A stretch of DNA of 64,000 nucleotides, taken from Plasmopara viticola (taxonomy: Eukaryota > Oomycota > Peronosporomycetes > Peronosporales > Peronosporaceae). Each line of letters starts with the position of its first letter. Position 1 is the first letter of the stretch. This document shows positions 1 through 11,438 of this stretch, piece after piece. Position numbers and translations under genes: made by a program. Under the pieces are notes generated by a model. That model was not told the origin of the DNA. It saw only the letters and a program-made list of their open reading frames with translations, and did no database searches. Where the stretch lies: contig MBPM02000067.1 of assembly GCA_001695595.3 (NCBI GenBank), positions 186,001 to 250,000 on the forward strand, in the 5' to 3' direction.

Positions 1-2826
1 AAGAGAAGCCGTTTTCACATCCATTTGATGAACGGTGAGGCTGTACTTGGCCGCCAAACTGAGCAGTATCATGATTGAAGTAAACTTGGCAACAAGCGCA
101 AATGTCTCCTCGTAGTCAGTGCCATGTTTTTGTGAAAAGCCTTTTGCCACCAGACGTGCCTCGTACCGCTTGATTTGGCCAGTCTAATTTGTCTTGACTC
201 GAATCACCAATCTACTGCCAATCGATTCACGTCCTTGAGGTAGCGGCACAAGCGTCCAAATATTGCCCTTGCGGAGCGTCTCCATTTCCGATCTGCAGGC
301 TTCTTTCCACTCGGCTGTTTTGCTTGATTCCATTGCCGACTTAAATGTGGTCGGCATTTCTCCCACTGAATTTACGACGAAAGCAGCCTCAAAGTCTTCT
401 GTCGTCGCAGACATCTCATCTAGCAAATGATACCGGCTAGAGCGCTCGGGTCGTGGGATGTCTGCAGCTTGCTCAAGCGACTGAGTTCGTTGATGGCGTT
501 TGCTGCCTGGCTCAAACCCATTGTTTTGAGTCGTCTCATCATTTTTGTAGTTAGTGTCATCGGACTGCGAAGAATCATCGCTTGCTTCATCATCTTGGAC
601 GACAATTTCATTCTTGGACTTCTGTCTTCCACCATCAAAGACGTCCTCCATAAATTGTGCATCGTGGCTAACTAACAAACGACCGCTATCCACTTCTTGA
701 AAATGGTACGCCTTTTCATGCTTTGAATATCTGAGAAACCGACAGCGTACCGATCGAGCGTCCAAATTGAACCGCTTTTCCTTTAAAACTTGAACGTACG
801 CGTGGCAGCCGAATACCTTGAGATTCGCTAGCAGTGGTTTCTTGCCTGTCCAAACTTGGTGCGGTGACTTGTCGTGATTTACGGCACGCCTTGGACACCG
901 ATTCCAAAGAAATGTAGCTGTCATCACTGCTTCGCCCCTGTATGACTCTAATAAGCCGGTATGTTCCATCATGCAGCGGGCGCATTCCACAAGCGTTCGG
1001 TTCATCCGTTCGGCTACCTCATTCAGCTGAGGAGTGTACGGAGGTGTTAATTATTGAATAATGCCATGTTTTGCACAGAACTTGGTCATCAAACCAGAAG
1101 TTTATTCGCCACCATTGTCACATCGAAGTGTCTTGATACGCTTGTTTGTCCGCATTTCGGCCAATACAACGAATTTGACAAACTAGTCGGCCACCTCAGC
1201 TTTGCTTTTCAGCAAATAAACGATGCAAAAATGCGATTTTTGGCGATAAATGTGACGAAATAGCGCTTGCCGCCGAATGTTGATTTTGCATTGGCCCGCA
1301 AACGTCACTGTGTATGACTTCCAGAACTTCTTTGGCGCGACTTGGGGATGACTTCATAAATCTCACCTTGTCTGCTTACCGAGTGCGCAACCGTTGCAGA
1401 GCTCCCACTGGCTCACCGGAGTCAAGTCGATTCCAGTGCCATAGCCTTTTAAAGAATAATGGCATCTAGGCCAGCATGGCCAATGTGCCCAAGTCGAAGG
1501 TGCTAGAGGTACAAAGTGGTGTCCCCATGGCATCCAGACGAACTTGTCACATTTGCCTCGTGCGTAATAGCTGACCTCATGCACAACTTAAGCAGCCCTT
1601 TACCTTCTCGGGAGCCAAGTTTCCAACGAAAGCCCTTTGTTTGCGCGCAGCATCCAGCACTCTCAAACGTTAACGGGATGACATCCTTAGCCGACGGAGA
1701 ACAGATCGCGCGAAAGCTTGGGGAAATGCCACATGTTCGTAAGCAAACCTTTCTTCATCCCACGTGGAGTTGTCATAGTCATGACAATGTCATCCGTACC
1801 AACTGTTTGAGCGACAACGTCGTCAGCAAGATGCACGTCCACTGGGAAAACAACCTTGTACTTTTGCATGTTCTTTTTGGAGTACGTCATGTGCTGCGTT
1901 GCACCCGAGCCAAATAGCCACATGCAGCTGTTTTTGGCGACGCTCGTGTCTCCACCAGCCGAAAACAGGAAATCGCCATCGTCTCCTTTAGGCTGCGCGA
2001 TGTTCGCACGCTGCGGTCGCTGCCGCTCCGCGTTTTCGCGGATCCTTACAGGACACTTGGCAATCCAATGCCCGCATTCACCGCAATAATGACAGGCGCT
2101 GTTGGCCTTCATCGGCGGTTGACGACCCTTACACCGTCCGTTGTCGCTTGACATAAACGCTTGACCTTGCGTGTGTGTCGCTCCATCGACGTCACCACCT
2201 TGTTCCTTGCGCTTCATGTCCTCGTGTAGAAGTTGAGACGTTAAAAGCTCCCACGTTAGCGAATCTGATCGAGACTCCAATGCCGTAATCAGGAACGCGG
2301 ACGAGTCATGCAAACTTGCCAGATGCGTGATGACCAAGTCGTCTTCGCTGACCGGAGCGCCCACCGCATCGAGCTGTTCCGCCAGCGTCTTGATCTTGTT
2401 AATATGCCCCAACACATCATCACCTTCACTCATCATTGTCGTGTAGAAGCGTCGACGAAGAAAGAGCTTGTTGGCCAAACTTCTCTTCTCGAAATGCGAC
2501 GTCAGACGCGACCATGCATCACGGGCACCATCTGCCGACCGGACCAAAAACAGTTGCGAATCTTCCATCGCGAGTCAGATGATCGTCATGGCCTTGCGCG
2601 ATTTTCTCTTAGAACCGGCTTGGTCCAGCGTGATGAGGCAGTGCTCAAGCTTGACTTCCCCGGAAACGACCTCCCACAAGTCGCGTTCCTCGAGCACCAT
2701 CTGCATCTTAAACTTCCATATGTGGAAGTTGGCTCCATCGAATTTGTTGATTCGACTGGAGGCAGAGATGTCCATTGCAAAGGCGGAGTCGTAGTCGGGG
2801 GCAGAGGATGCAGGGCTTGGGCCCGT
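1..2826 (-). pseudogene. gag-pol of element E1, broken
   Basis: Read from right to left the pieces are: Gag N-terminus (about 2775-2575, SRINKFDG); Gag plus CCHC knuckle CHYCGECGHWIAKC and protease (2568-1687); integrase core, heavily shifted (1686-1000); integrase C-terminus with LLANLKVFGCHAYV; hinge; and the start of reverse transcriptase (1005-1). The protease site reads WLFGSGATQHM where family 1 normally has WLVDSGATQHM, so the catalytic Asp is lost. The start codon inside the primer-binding site is also mutated (ACG). Frameshifts at about 2570, 1690 and 1000 split the frame. This copy could not make active protease, though it could in principle be mobilised in trans. Confidence 0.85.
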
Positions 2827-2830
2827 AACC
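2816..2830 (-). other. Degenerate primer-binding site of E1
   Basis: The minus strand reads GGTTACGGGCCCAAG. In H and Q this site is GGTTATGAGCCCAAG. The change turns the embedded gag ATG into ACG. Confidence 0.7.
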
Positions 2831-3097
2831 TAATGTAAGGTCGAAATGAGCACTAGATGGTAGAATGCAAAGCAGATACATTTATAAGGTCCTTTGTTCG
2901 CAACTACATGCTACCTCTAAGCCAATGATTTATCTAAGCCAATCAGAACGACTTACCATCTGGGCGCAATCATCTTCCCATCCCAAAGTCGATCTTTTGT
3001 TCCTCCTCCAAGCAGTCATCAACTGATTGCAGATACCGATACTTACCGATATGCAGTCGCTGGTCGAGGCGTTTCTTTGCCAGCATCTTCGACAACA
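2831..3097 (-). repeat. 5' LTR of element E1
   Basis: About 267 bp, close to the LTR of H (11160-11438) and of Q (14920-15191). Shared blocks include GCAACTACATGCTACCT, a repeated 'gggcgcaatcatc' block, and an outer end TGTTGTCGAAGATGC on the minus strand. Confidence 0.85.
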
Positions 3098-4115
3098 GAG
3101 CCAACATCTCCAGCCCAATCCGCATCCGAATAGCCTTGAAGTCCTTTGTTGTTGTCCGCTCGATATTCGATGCCATGAGTTTGTGTGTCTTGAACGTATC
3201 GAAAGCCTCTTTGAGTGCCTGCCAATGAGTCGGGCACGGATCCGCCGCGAATTGACTTAATGCTCCAACGGCTGCTGCAAGATCCGGGCGCGTGCGACCA
3301 TCAAGTACATCAAACAGCCGACCGCATTCCGGTAGGGAACATTTGCCATGGTTTCGTGATGCTTACAGCCTCCTGCGCACAAGCCTTTGGTAAGCTTTAG
3401 ACCTGGTTCTTGAGGCGTTTTCGAGGTTGCTGTTATCCATTTTGAACTTCTTTAGAACATTGCTTGCAAACTTGGACTGCCTCACGACCACCTTTCCAGC
3501 TTCTAAAACTTGATTAATTTCCATTTCAAGAAAATTCTTGAGCTGGCCCATGTCTGTCATTTCAAAGCGATCACTTAGCGCTTGCTTTGTGTCTTGTAGC
3601 AATGTCGAGATGCTGCTTGCCAGAATGAGATCGTCGACGTAAAGCGCGATAAAAATCATATCTTTGTGGTTACGCATAGAGCAGATGCAATGGTCAGACA
3701 CGCACTTTTAAACTTGTGTTGAAGCATGAAGTCGCCAATAGTTTAATTCCACATATGCGGCGACTGCTTCAATCCGTAAAGCGATCGCTGAAACTTGCAA
3801 ACGAAATTTGGACACTTTTTATCGACAAATCCATACGGCTGTGTCATGTAGATGCCCTTTCAAAACGCAGTCTTGACATCCATTTGATGCACAGTAAGGC
3901 TGTACTTGGCTGCCAGACTGAGAAGGATTCGAATCGAAGTGAACTTGGCCACTGGCGCGAACGTTTCTTCGTCGACGCCATACTTTTGTGAAAATCCCCT
4001 GGCCACCAAACGCGCCTTGCACCGCTCGACTTCACCGACTTGATTTTCCTTAATTCGAAACACCCATCTGTTGCCTATCGCTTTGCGACTTTCTGGCAAT
4101 GGCACAAGTGTCCAG
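3098..4115 (-). pseudogene. Reverse transcriptase and RNase H part of element H (left segment)
   Basis: This is the 3' continuation of the pol gene of H, separated from its 5' half (8576-11155) by the insertion of B. It shows the RT start (RKAIGNRWVFRIKENQ, then HQMDVKTAF, about 4105-3860), the RT catalytic box ALYVDDLILAS (about 3640), the connection region (FEMTDMGQLKNFLEMEINQ) and RNase H up to DADWAGDVGS at 3098. There the 5' LTR of E1 begins. Several frameshifts and stops are present. Confidence 0.85.
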
Positions 4116-4425
4116 TGTTGAAAAGGTCACTTGAGCGGAAGATGGCAAAATGCAAAGTGAATATATTTAAAGGTTCTTAGTTCGCAACTACATGCTACTT
4201 CTAAGCCAAAGATTTATATATACCAATCAGGACGACTTACCATCCGGGCGCAAGCATCTTCCCATCCGGGCGCAATCATCTCAAGTGCGCCTGTCCCATG
4301 CGCCTTTTCATGACGTCACTGTCGCTTGGTCGCACCGTCTACTGGTATCAATACGGGTAGCCTACCGGTCATGTACTGCTGGTCGGAGCGTCATACCTTC
4401 AGCACGAGGTATTTCATAAACAACA
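4116..4425 (-). repeat. 3' LTR of element B
   Basis: 310 bp with TGTTG...CAACA ends. It is preceded on the minus strand by a purine-rich tract CGAGTGGGAG that fits a polypurine tract. The first part (TGTTGTTTATGAAATACC) defines an LTR variant different from the TGTTGTCGAAG type of H, Q and E1. The R/U5-like end is shared. Confidence 0.9.
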
Positions 4426-7400
4426 CTCCCACTCGACTCGACAGCTTCAATACCTTAAATCCCAAGTCGACATCGAAGTAACCTGTATTGCGCGGCACCA
4501 ATAGGCTTGGTCATGATGTCAGCCAGCATGTCTTGAGTTGGACAGAACTCTAACAACACTTGCCCGTCCTCAACCTTCTCACCAACAAAGTGGTATATGC
4601 TTGGTGCGCTTATGAAACTCCGGATTCTTGGCCAGCGCGATTGAGCCTTGATTATCTTCAAGTATCTTAGTAGGTTCATCGTCATCCATTTCTTTAAGCT
4701 TGCACAAATTTTTTTTAGCCATACGGCTTCTTGAGCTGCTTCAGATAGGGCCATATACTCTGCCTCAGTTGACAAGAGTGCTACCGTGCGCTGCTTTTTG
4801 CTTCTCCAGCTGATACATCCGTTGTTCATGACGAAGACATAGCCACTTGTGCTGCGACGCGACTCAATGTCTCCTGCCCAGTCAGCGTATAAAAATCCTT
4901 GAATTGTTGAGGCACCATTCCGAGAAAACACTAGTCCATGCGTCTGGGTGGCATTCAAATATCGCAGTACGCGCTTCAAAGCCTGCCAGTGTGTCGGACA
5001 CGGATCGGCTGCGAATTGGCTCAGCACTCCCACTGCTGCTGCAAGATCTGAGTAGCAACCATCAAGTACATGATGCCACCGACAGCATTTCGATATGGCA
5101 CGTTTTTCATTGTGTCCTCGTGCTTGCATCCACCATTGCACATATTCTTTGTCAGCTTCAATCCTGGATCTTGAGGAGTCTTTACTGGCTTGCAATCCTG
5201 CATCCCAAACTTTAGCAAAATTGACTTGAGGAACTTGGTTTGCCGCATCGTAACCTGACCTTTCGTGCTATCCTGATTGATCTCCATTCCGAGAAAATAC
5301 TTTAGTTCGCCGAGGTCCGTCATCTCGAATCGTTCATTGACTCGTCACTGCGTTTGCTGTATATGCAGTGATCTGACTTGCTCTTGGTAAAACCCATCTT
5401 AATTATGAAATAGTCAATCGTTCGGTTCCACATCCGTGGTGACTGCTTTGAACCGTAGAGCTAACGCTTTAGCTTGCACACATGCTCCGGTCGACTTGGG
5501 TCAGCATATCCATCCGGTTGCTGCATATTAATGACTTCATCCAGAACACCATTTAGAAACGCAGTTTTGACGTTCATTTGGTGAATTTTGAGATCATACT
5601 TGGCAGCCAGGCTTAGCACAATGCGAATTGACGTAAATTTGGCTACAGGTGCAAACGTCTCCTCGTAATCCACACCATACTTCTGCGAGAAACCTTTTGC
5701 AACCAGCCGTGCCTTAAGCCGCTCAATGTCCCCATCTTGGTTCTCTTTAACGCGAAAATCCAGCGACAACCGATCGCTTTTCGTCCCTTCGGCAGTAGAA
5801 CTGTATCCCGTGTTTTATTCCTTATCAAGGAGTCAATTTCGGAATCGCAAGCTTTCTTCCGCTTGCACGCGTCATTGGATTCCATTGCCGACATGTACGT
5901 CGTCGGCATTTCCCCCACTGAATACATGACGTGTGCTGCTTCAAACCCTCCATTTTCTTCACTTATTGCGGAGGCTGACATTTCTTCAAGGGTCGACCGC
6001 TGGTAACATGGCGCGTGTCGCTTGGATCTTGAAGTTTCTGTTACCTTCGAGCGACTGATTCCTTGTGCGCCGTTTAGCCCCGGACTCGAAGTCAACGTCG
6101 CGTTCTGGTACCTGATCATCATCCATCTTTGACTCTTCACGGCCATTTTCGGTGCTTGATTCTGTGTCGGCATCAGTAATACTGTCGTTTTCTTCATCCA
6201 CCAGCTCAACAATTTTATTATAGTCCTGCCTTCCTTTGTCGAAAACGTCCTCTTTAAACTGTGCATCGCGACTCATTAGAATGCGCCTGGTCGAAATTTC
6301 TTCGAACCGGTATGTCTTTGTATGCTCCGAATAGCCCAAAAAGCGACATAAAAGGCTTTTGCGTCAAGTTTGAAACACTTCTCTTTCGGAACGTGGATAT
6401 ACGCATGACATCCAAACACTTTGAGATTGGCCAAGAGTGGTTTCTTCGTTGTCCAAAGCTCGTGTGGTGACTTCTTCAATCCAGCTGCACGAGTAGAACA
6501 CCGATTACGGAGAAACGTTGCGGTCATTATTGCTTCACCCCAATAGCCTTTGGACATTCCAGCATGCTCTAACATGCATCTTGCACACTCGACCAATGTT
6601 CGATTCATGCGTTCAGCTACTCCGTTTAACTGAGGAGTATACGGTGGCGAAAACTTGAGCACGATTCCTCGATCCGTGCAAACTTTGGTCATCTTACCCG
6701 ACGTGTACTCGCCTCCATTGTCACTTCGAAGAGTCTTGACTCGCTTGCCAGTCTGCTTTTCAGCAAGAGCAACAAACTCGGCAAACTTGTCTACAACTTC
6801 AGACTTGGACTTGATTAAGTAGATAACGCAGTAACGTGACTTGTCATCGATGAACGTAACGAAATAGCGCTTTCCACTGAACGTTGACGTTTGCATTGGA
6901 CCGCACACGTCACTATGCACAACTTCAAGAATGTCTTTAGCTCGATCAAGCGAAGATGTTTGAAAGCGCACACGAGTATGTTTTCCAGCGCACACCCGTC
7001 ACAAAGCTCCCATTTGCTCACCGATGTTAATGCAATACCTGTGGCAAGTTTCTTCTTGACAATTGCATCAAGCCCTTTGAACCCGATATGACCAAGCCGT
7101 AGGTGCCAGAGGTACGAATTGGTGTCCCCCACGCAGCCAGACAGCTCGGCCACACACACTTTCTCAGGAGCAACATATATCATATGCAGCTTGAACAATC
7201 CTTTTCCATCACGAGCACCAATTTTCCATTTCATCCCCTTTGTCTCCGCGAAGCATCCATCATTGTCGAACATTACCGGACCAACGTCTTTGGTAAACCG
7301 ACCAACCGAAAACAAACTGCGAGATAACTTCGGAATATGCCACACATTAGTGAGCATTCCCTTTTTCACTCCATTCGATGTCTTCATGGACATAACGACA

Positions 7401-8386
7401 TCTCCACTGCCGATTGCTTGCACGACACCGTTGTCTGCTAGATGCACGTCCACTGGAGTGAAGACCTTGTAGTTCCTCATGAACCTTTTTGAGTTTGACA
7501 TGTGCTGCGTCGCTCCTGAGTCCACCAGCCAAATGTCACTCGACTTGACAGAGCTATCGCAATCGCCAACCGAAAACAAGTAGTCATCACTGTCGTCCCC
7601 ATTAGCAGAATTTGCACGTTGTGAACGATGTCTCTCAAAGTCGTTGCTCGTTCGCAGTGGGCACTCTGCCATCCAATGCCCTTGTTTGCCGCAATTGTGG
7701 CACGCCCCGGTCTTCTTCACCGGTCGTCCTTTGCGCTTATTGTCTCGTAACATAAACGCTTGACCAGACACAGCTCCGTCGCCGCTCTGCTCCTTACGTT
7801 TCATCTCTTCATGCAACAGGCGCGACGTCACAAGCTCTCACGTCAGCGTGTCAGAACGCGACTCCAGCGCCGTGATGAGGAACTGGTACGAATCACTCAG
7901 ACTTCCAAGAAGCGTGATTACCAGGTCGTCCTCACTCACCGGAGCGCCCACCGCGTCTAGCTGCTCAGCTGGTGTCTTGAGCTTGTTGATGTGCTCGAGC
8001 ACACCGTCGCCATCCTCCATCATCATTGTGAAGAACCTGCGACGATGAAAGAGCTTATTCGCCAAGCTCCTTTTCTCGAAGTGTCCCTCCAACCTTGACC
8101 ACGCATCATACGCATCCTTGGCCGAGCGAACCAGCGGCAGCTGCGAGTCCTCCATCGCAAGACAGATTATCGCCAGCGCCTTTCGAGCCTTACGCTTAAA
8201 GGTGGACTGGGCCATCGGGTTACTCAGCTGCTCAAGCTTTATCTCCCCGCTCGCAACTTCGCAGAGGTCGCGCTCCTCCAACACCATTCGCATTTTGAAC
8301 TTCCACGTATGGAAGCTCGTTCCGTCGAACTTGTTGATGCGGCTCGGCGTGGCGTCCATAGTGGCGGCGAAGGCGGTGTCAGGGGT
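4426..8386 (-). pseudogene. gag-pol of element B, several frame breaks
   Basis: In minus-strand order: Gag with the RINKFDG core (8359-7838); Gag continued with CCHC knuckle CHNCGKQGHWMAEC (about 7700) and intact protease site IWLVDSGATQHM (about 7530); integrase with GKRYFVTFIDDKS, LRSDNGGEY and NGVAERMNRTLVE (6995-6276), consistent with a D,D,E triad; hinge (6339-5643); RT (5769-5461 and 5323-5021); RNase H with RRSTSGYVFVMNNGCISW and ADIMTKPIGAAQ (5195-4455). A TGG codon in LTWELVTSR became TGA at 7838-7840. A frameshift at about 6990 separates protease from integrase. Further breaks lie near 6270 and 5340. Mutations are few per domain, in keeping with the youngest insertion. Confidence 0.88.
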
Positions 8387-8575
8387 AGGACGACTTACCA
8401 TCCGGGCGCAAGCATCTTCCCATCCGGGCGCAATCATCTCAAGTGCGCCTGTCCCATGCGCTTTTTCATGACGTCTTGGTCGCACCGTCTACTGGTATCA
8501 ATACCGGTAGCCTACCGGTCATGTACTGCTGGTCGAGGCGTCATACCTTCAGCACGAGGTATTCTATAAACAACA
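8387..8575 (-). repeat. 5' LTR of element B, internally truncated
   Basis: Matches bases 4229-4425 of the 3' LTR. The last 113 bp of the LTR, the primer-binding site and the first gag codons are missing, so LTR sequence is fused directly to gag just upstream of DATPSRINKFDG. The target duplication is intact, so the deletion came after insertion. Confidence 0.85.
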
Positions 8576-11155
8576 TCCAGGTCTTACTCTTGCGTAGTGA
8601 TTCTATTTCCGAGTTGCACGCTCTCTTCCACTTGGTTGCGTCATTTGATTCCATTGACGAAGTAAACGATGTCCGCATTTCTCCCACTAAATCAACAATC
8701 TACGCAGCTTCGAAATCTTGGGCTGCGGCGCACATATCTTCAAGACCTTGGCAGTAACTATAACGCTTGGATCGCGGAACTCCTGTATCTTGTTCCAGCG
8801 ACTGCGCTCGCTGGTGTCGCTTGCCTAAAGAATTCACAACGTCAAACTTTTTCGCTGAGTTTTTTACTTCATGATCCGTCTCGTCATTTGGTGTTGCATC
8901 CTGATGTGACTCTTCGTCATCTTAAATAACAATTTCATCACAACCGTATCTCTTCCACCGTCAAAAGTGTCCTCCATAGATTGTGCGCTTCGGCTCACAA
9001 GCACTCGACCGCTTTCAATTGTTTCAAATCGATACGCTTTCTCGTGCACACTGTATCCGAGGTACCGACATCGCACCGAACAAGCATCAAGCTTGGATCG
9101 TTTTTCTTTCGGCACATGTACGTAAGCGTGACAACCAAAGACTTTGAAATTGGCCAAAAGAGGTTTCTTGCCAGTCCAAAGTTGATGTGGCGACTTGTCG
9201 TGGCTAATCGCTCGTGTTGGGCACCGGTTTCGAAGAAAAGTTGCGGTCATCACAGCCTCACCCCAATATGCTTTATCAAGACTAGCATGCTCAAGCATAC
9301 ATCGAGCACACTCAACCAAAGTTCGGTTCATGCGCTCGGCAACACCATCGAGCTGAGGAGTGTATGGAGGCGCGAACTTCTGCACAATGCCACTGTCAGC
9401 ACAGAACTTGGCCATCGCTCCTGACGTGTATTCGCCACCGTTGTCACTTCGAAGCAGCTTGACCCGCTTATTCGTTTGCTTTTCAGCATAAGCAACAAGC
9501 TTAGCGAACTTGTCAGCCACCTCCGACTTGTTTCGGAGCAAGTAATTTACGCAGAAGTGCGATTTATCATCATTGAAAGTGACAAAATATCGCTTACCAC
9601 TGTGTGTTGTGTTGGGGTTCGCATTGAACCACATACATCACTGTGAATGACATCAAGCACATCTTTTTCTCGGTTTGGCGATATGTTGCTTGGGTTTGCT
9701 TTCCCAATGCACACCCACCACAAAGCTTCCACTGCTTTACTGACGTAATGTCAATGCCAGTGCCGTAACCCTTTTTGACGATGGCTTCCAAACCGCCATG
9801 GCCAATATATGGCCAAGTCGAAGGTGCCTGAAGTACGAATTGGTGTCCCCAACGCAACTTTTCGAAACTGCCATATCGACCTCGTCTGTCTTCAGTGGCG
9901 CCATGCAAAGCTTAAACAAGCCTCTACCTTGACGTTCACCGAGTTTCCACTGAACCCCTTTTGCTTGAGCAAAGCAGCCGTCGGTCTCGAACGTGACTGG
10001 ACCCACATCTTTCGTAAAGCGTCCAACCGAAAACAAGTTCCGCGTTAGCTTCGGGATATGCCAAACGTTAGTAAGCACTCCTTTTTTCACTCCACGCAAA
10101 GTCGTCATCGACATTGTAATGTCACCTGTATTAATCGCCTGAACCACACCGTCGTCGGCAAGATGCACTTCAATCAGTGCAATCTTAGTAAAGTTTTGCA
10201 TGAAGTCGTTTGAGAAAGTCATGTGCTGCGTCGCACCTGACTCGACCAGCCAAACGTTGCTTGTCTTGACGGCTCCCATACTGCCGCCAATTGAGAAAAG
10301 GTGGTCACCAGAGTCTTCTTCACTCTTTGCTATATGAGCTCGTTGCATCTTCTGCCGCTCCGCGTTCTCGCGAATTCGCACTGGGCACTTGGCGATGCAA
10401 TGCCCGTGCTCTCCACAGTGATGACATGCGCTTGTTTTAGCAGGAGGTTGTCGTCCCTTGCGCCGTCCGTTGTCGATAAACGCTTGAACTTGGCCTAACG
10501 CGCTGCATTCAGCGCTGCCGCCTTGTTCTTTGCGCTTCATATCGTATTGTGATAGCCGCGACGTCACCAGCTCCCACGTGAGTGAGTCGGCTCTAGACTC
10601 CAACGCCGAGAAAAGAAACTGGTATGACTCGTTGAGGCTAGCAAGAAGCCTATTCACCAAGTCGTTCTCGCTGACCGGAGCGCCAACCGCGTCTAGCTGC
10701 TCCGCCAGCGTCTTGATCTTGTTGATGTGCTGCAACACATCATCACCTTCGTCCGTCATCGTCGTGAAGAAGCTTCGACGGAGAAAGAGCTCGTTCCCTA
10801 AACGCTTCTTCTCAAAGTGCCCTTCTAGACGCGACCATACATCTTGCGCACCTTTCGCCGACCGTACCAACGGTAGCTGAGAGTCCTCCATGGCAAGGCA
10901 GATGATGGTCATAGCCTCGTGGAACTTGCGCTCGTACGTGCTTTGATCCAGCTGCGTAAGACAGTGCTCGTACTTGATCTCACCGCTCGTGACCTCCCAC
11001 TGATCGCGCTCTTCCAGCACCATTTGCATCTTGAACTTCCACGTATGGAAGTTCGTTCCGTCGAACTTGTTTATACGCGAGGGTGCGGCGACACCTATTG
11101 CTAGGGCTTGGTCGTTGTCGGAGAACAGGGCAGAGTGTGCGGGGCTTGGGCTCAT
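8576..11155 (-). pseudogene. gag-protease-integrase part of element H (right segment)
   Basis: Starts at the ATG at 11155, which lies inside the primer-binding site, and gives a 472-residue frame (11155-9737). This covers MSPSPAH, RINKFDGTNFHTWKF, the CCHC knuckle CHHCGEHGHCIAKC and the protease region. The protease triad is changed: WLVESGATQHM, with Glu for the catalytic Asp. Integrase follows at about 9634-8864 (GKRYFVTFNDDKS, LRSDNGGEYTSG, DGVAERMNRTLVE), with frameshifts near 9740 and 8900. The frame ends at 8576 in the hinge/RT start (AMESNDATKWKRACNSEIE), where B is inserted; it resumes at 4115. Confidence 0.88.
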
Positions 11156-11159
11156 AACC
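11145..11159 (-). other. Primer-binding site of H, half-tRNA type, containing the gag start codon
   Basis: The minus strand reads GGTTATGAGCCCAAG directly after the LTR. Its complement CTTGGGCTCATAACC matches the anticodon stem-loop of eukaryotic initiator tRNA-Met (CAU anticodon) rather than the tRNA 3' end. The ATG inside is the first codon of gag (MSPSPAH). Confidence 0.75.
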
Positions 11160-11438
11160 TATTTAATAAGTCGAAGTGAGCACTTGTTGGTAGAATGCAA
11201 AGTGAACATATTTATTAGGTCCATAGTTCGCAACTACATGCTACCTATAAGCAATGATTTATCTAAGCCGATCACAACGACTTGCCATCTGGGCGCAATC
11301 ATCTTCCCATCTCAAAGTCGATCTTTTGCCCATCTTGAACCGGCTCCTCCAAGCAGTCATCAACTAATTGCAGATACCGATACTTTCCGATATGTAGTCG
11401 CTGGTCGAGGCGCTTCTTCGCCAGCATCTTCGACAACA
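11160..11438 (-). repeat. 5' LTR of element H
   Basis: 279 bp. The outer end is CAACA on the plus strand (11434-11438). Immediately outside, the RNase H frame of the plus-strand element P resumes in frame (LSSSEVEYMALSEA), so H is inserted in P. Confidence 0.88.

Larger units (their letters stand above)
1..3097 (-). mobile_element. Ty1/copia element E1 (family 1), 5' part; continues beyond the left edge
   Basis: Minus-strand LTR retrotransposon with its 5' LTR at 2831-3097 and its body running off base 1 in the reverse transcriptase. The LTR outer end is TGTTGTCG. Just outside it (3098 onward) the RNase H frame of element H is interrupted after DADWAGDVGS, so E1 sits inside H. Its 3' LTR and the rest of H should lie left of the window. 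Confidence 0.85.
4116..8575 (-). mobile_element. Ty1/copia element B (family 1), nested, with target-site duplication
   Basis: Most complete element in the window (4,460 bp). The plus strand starts TGTTG (4116) and ends CAACA (8575). TCCAG occurs on both sides (4111-4115 and 8576-8580), a perfect 5-bp duplication. The flanks are the two halves of the RT region of element H (about KSKTW on the right, TLVPLPESRK on the left). The 3' LTR is full (4116-4425). The 5' LTR is truncated inside (8387-8575). The overlapping LTR parts differ by about six substitutions and one 7-bp indel. Confidence 0.93.

Noticed and set aside
8360..8485. N-terminal extension of Gag in B from LTR sequence
   Set aside because: It results from a deletion that fused the LTR to gag and has no ATG; not a native protein start.
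11145..11159. tRNA-Met gene fragment
   Set aside because: Only the 15-base complement is present, always next to an LTR end; it is a primer-binding site.
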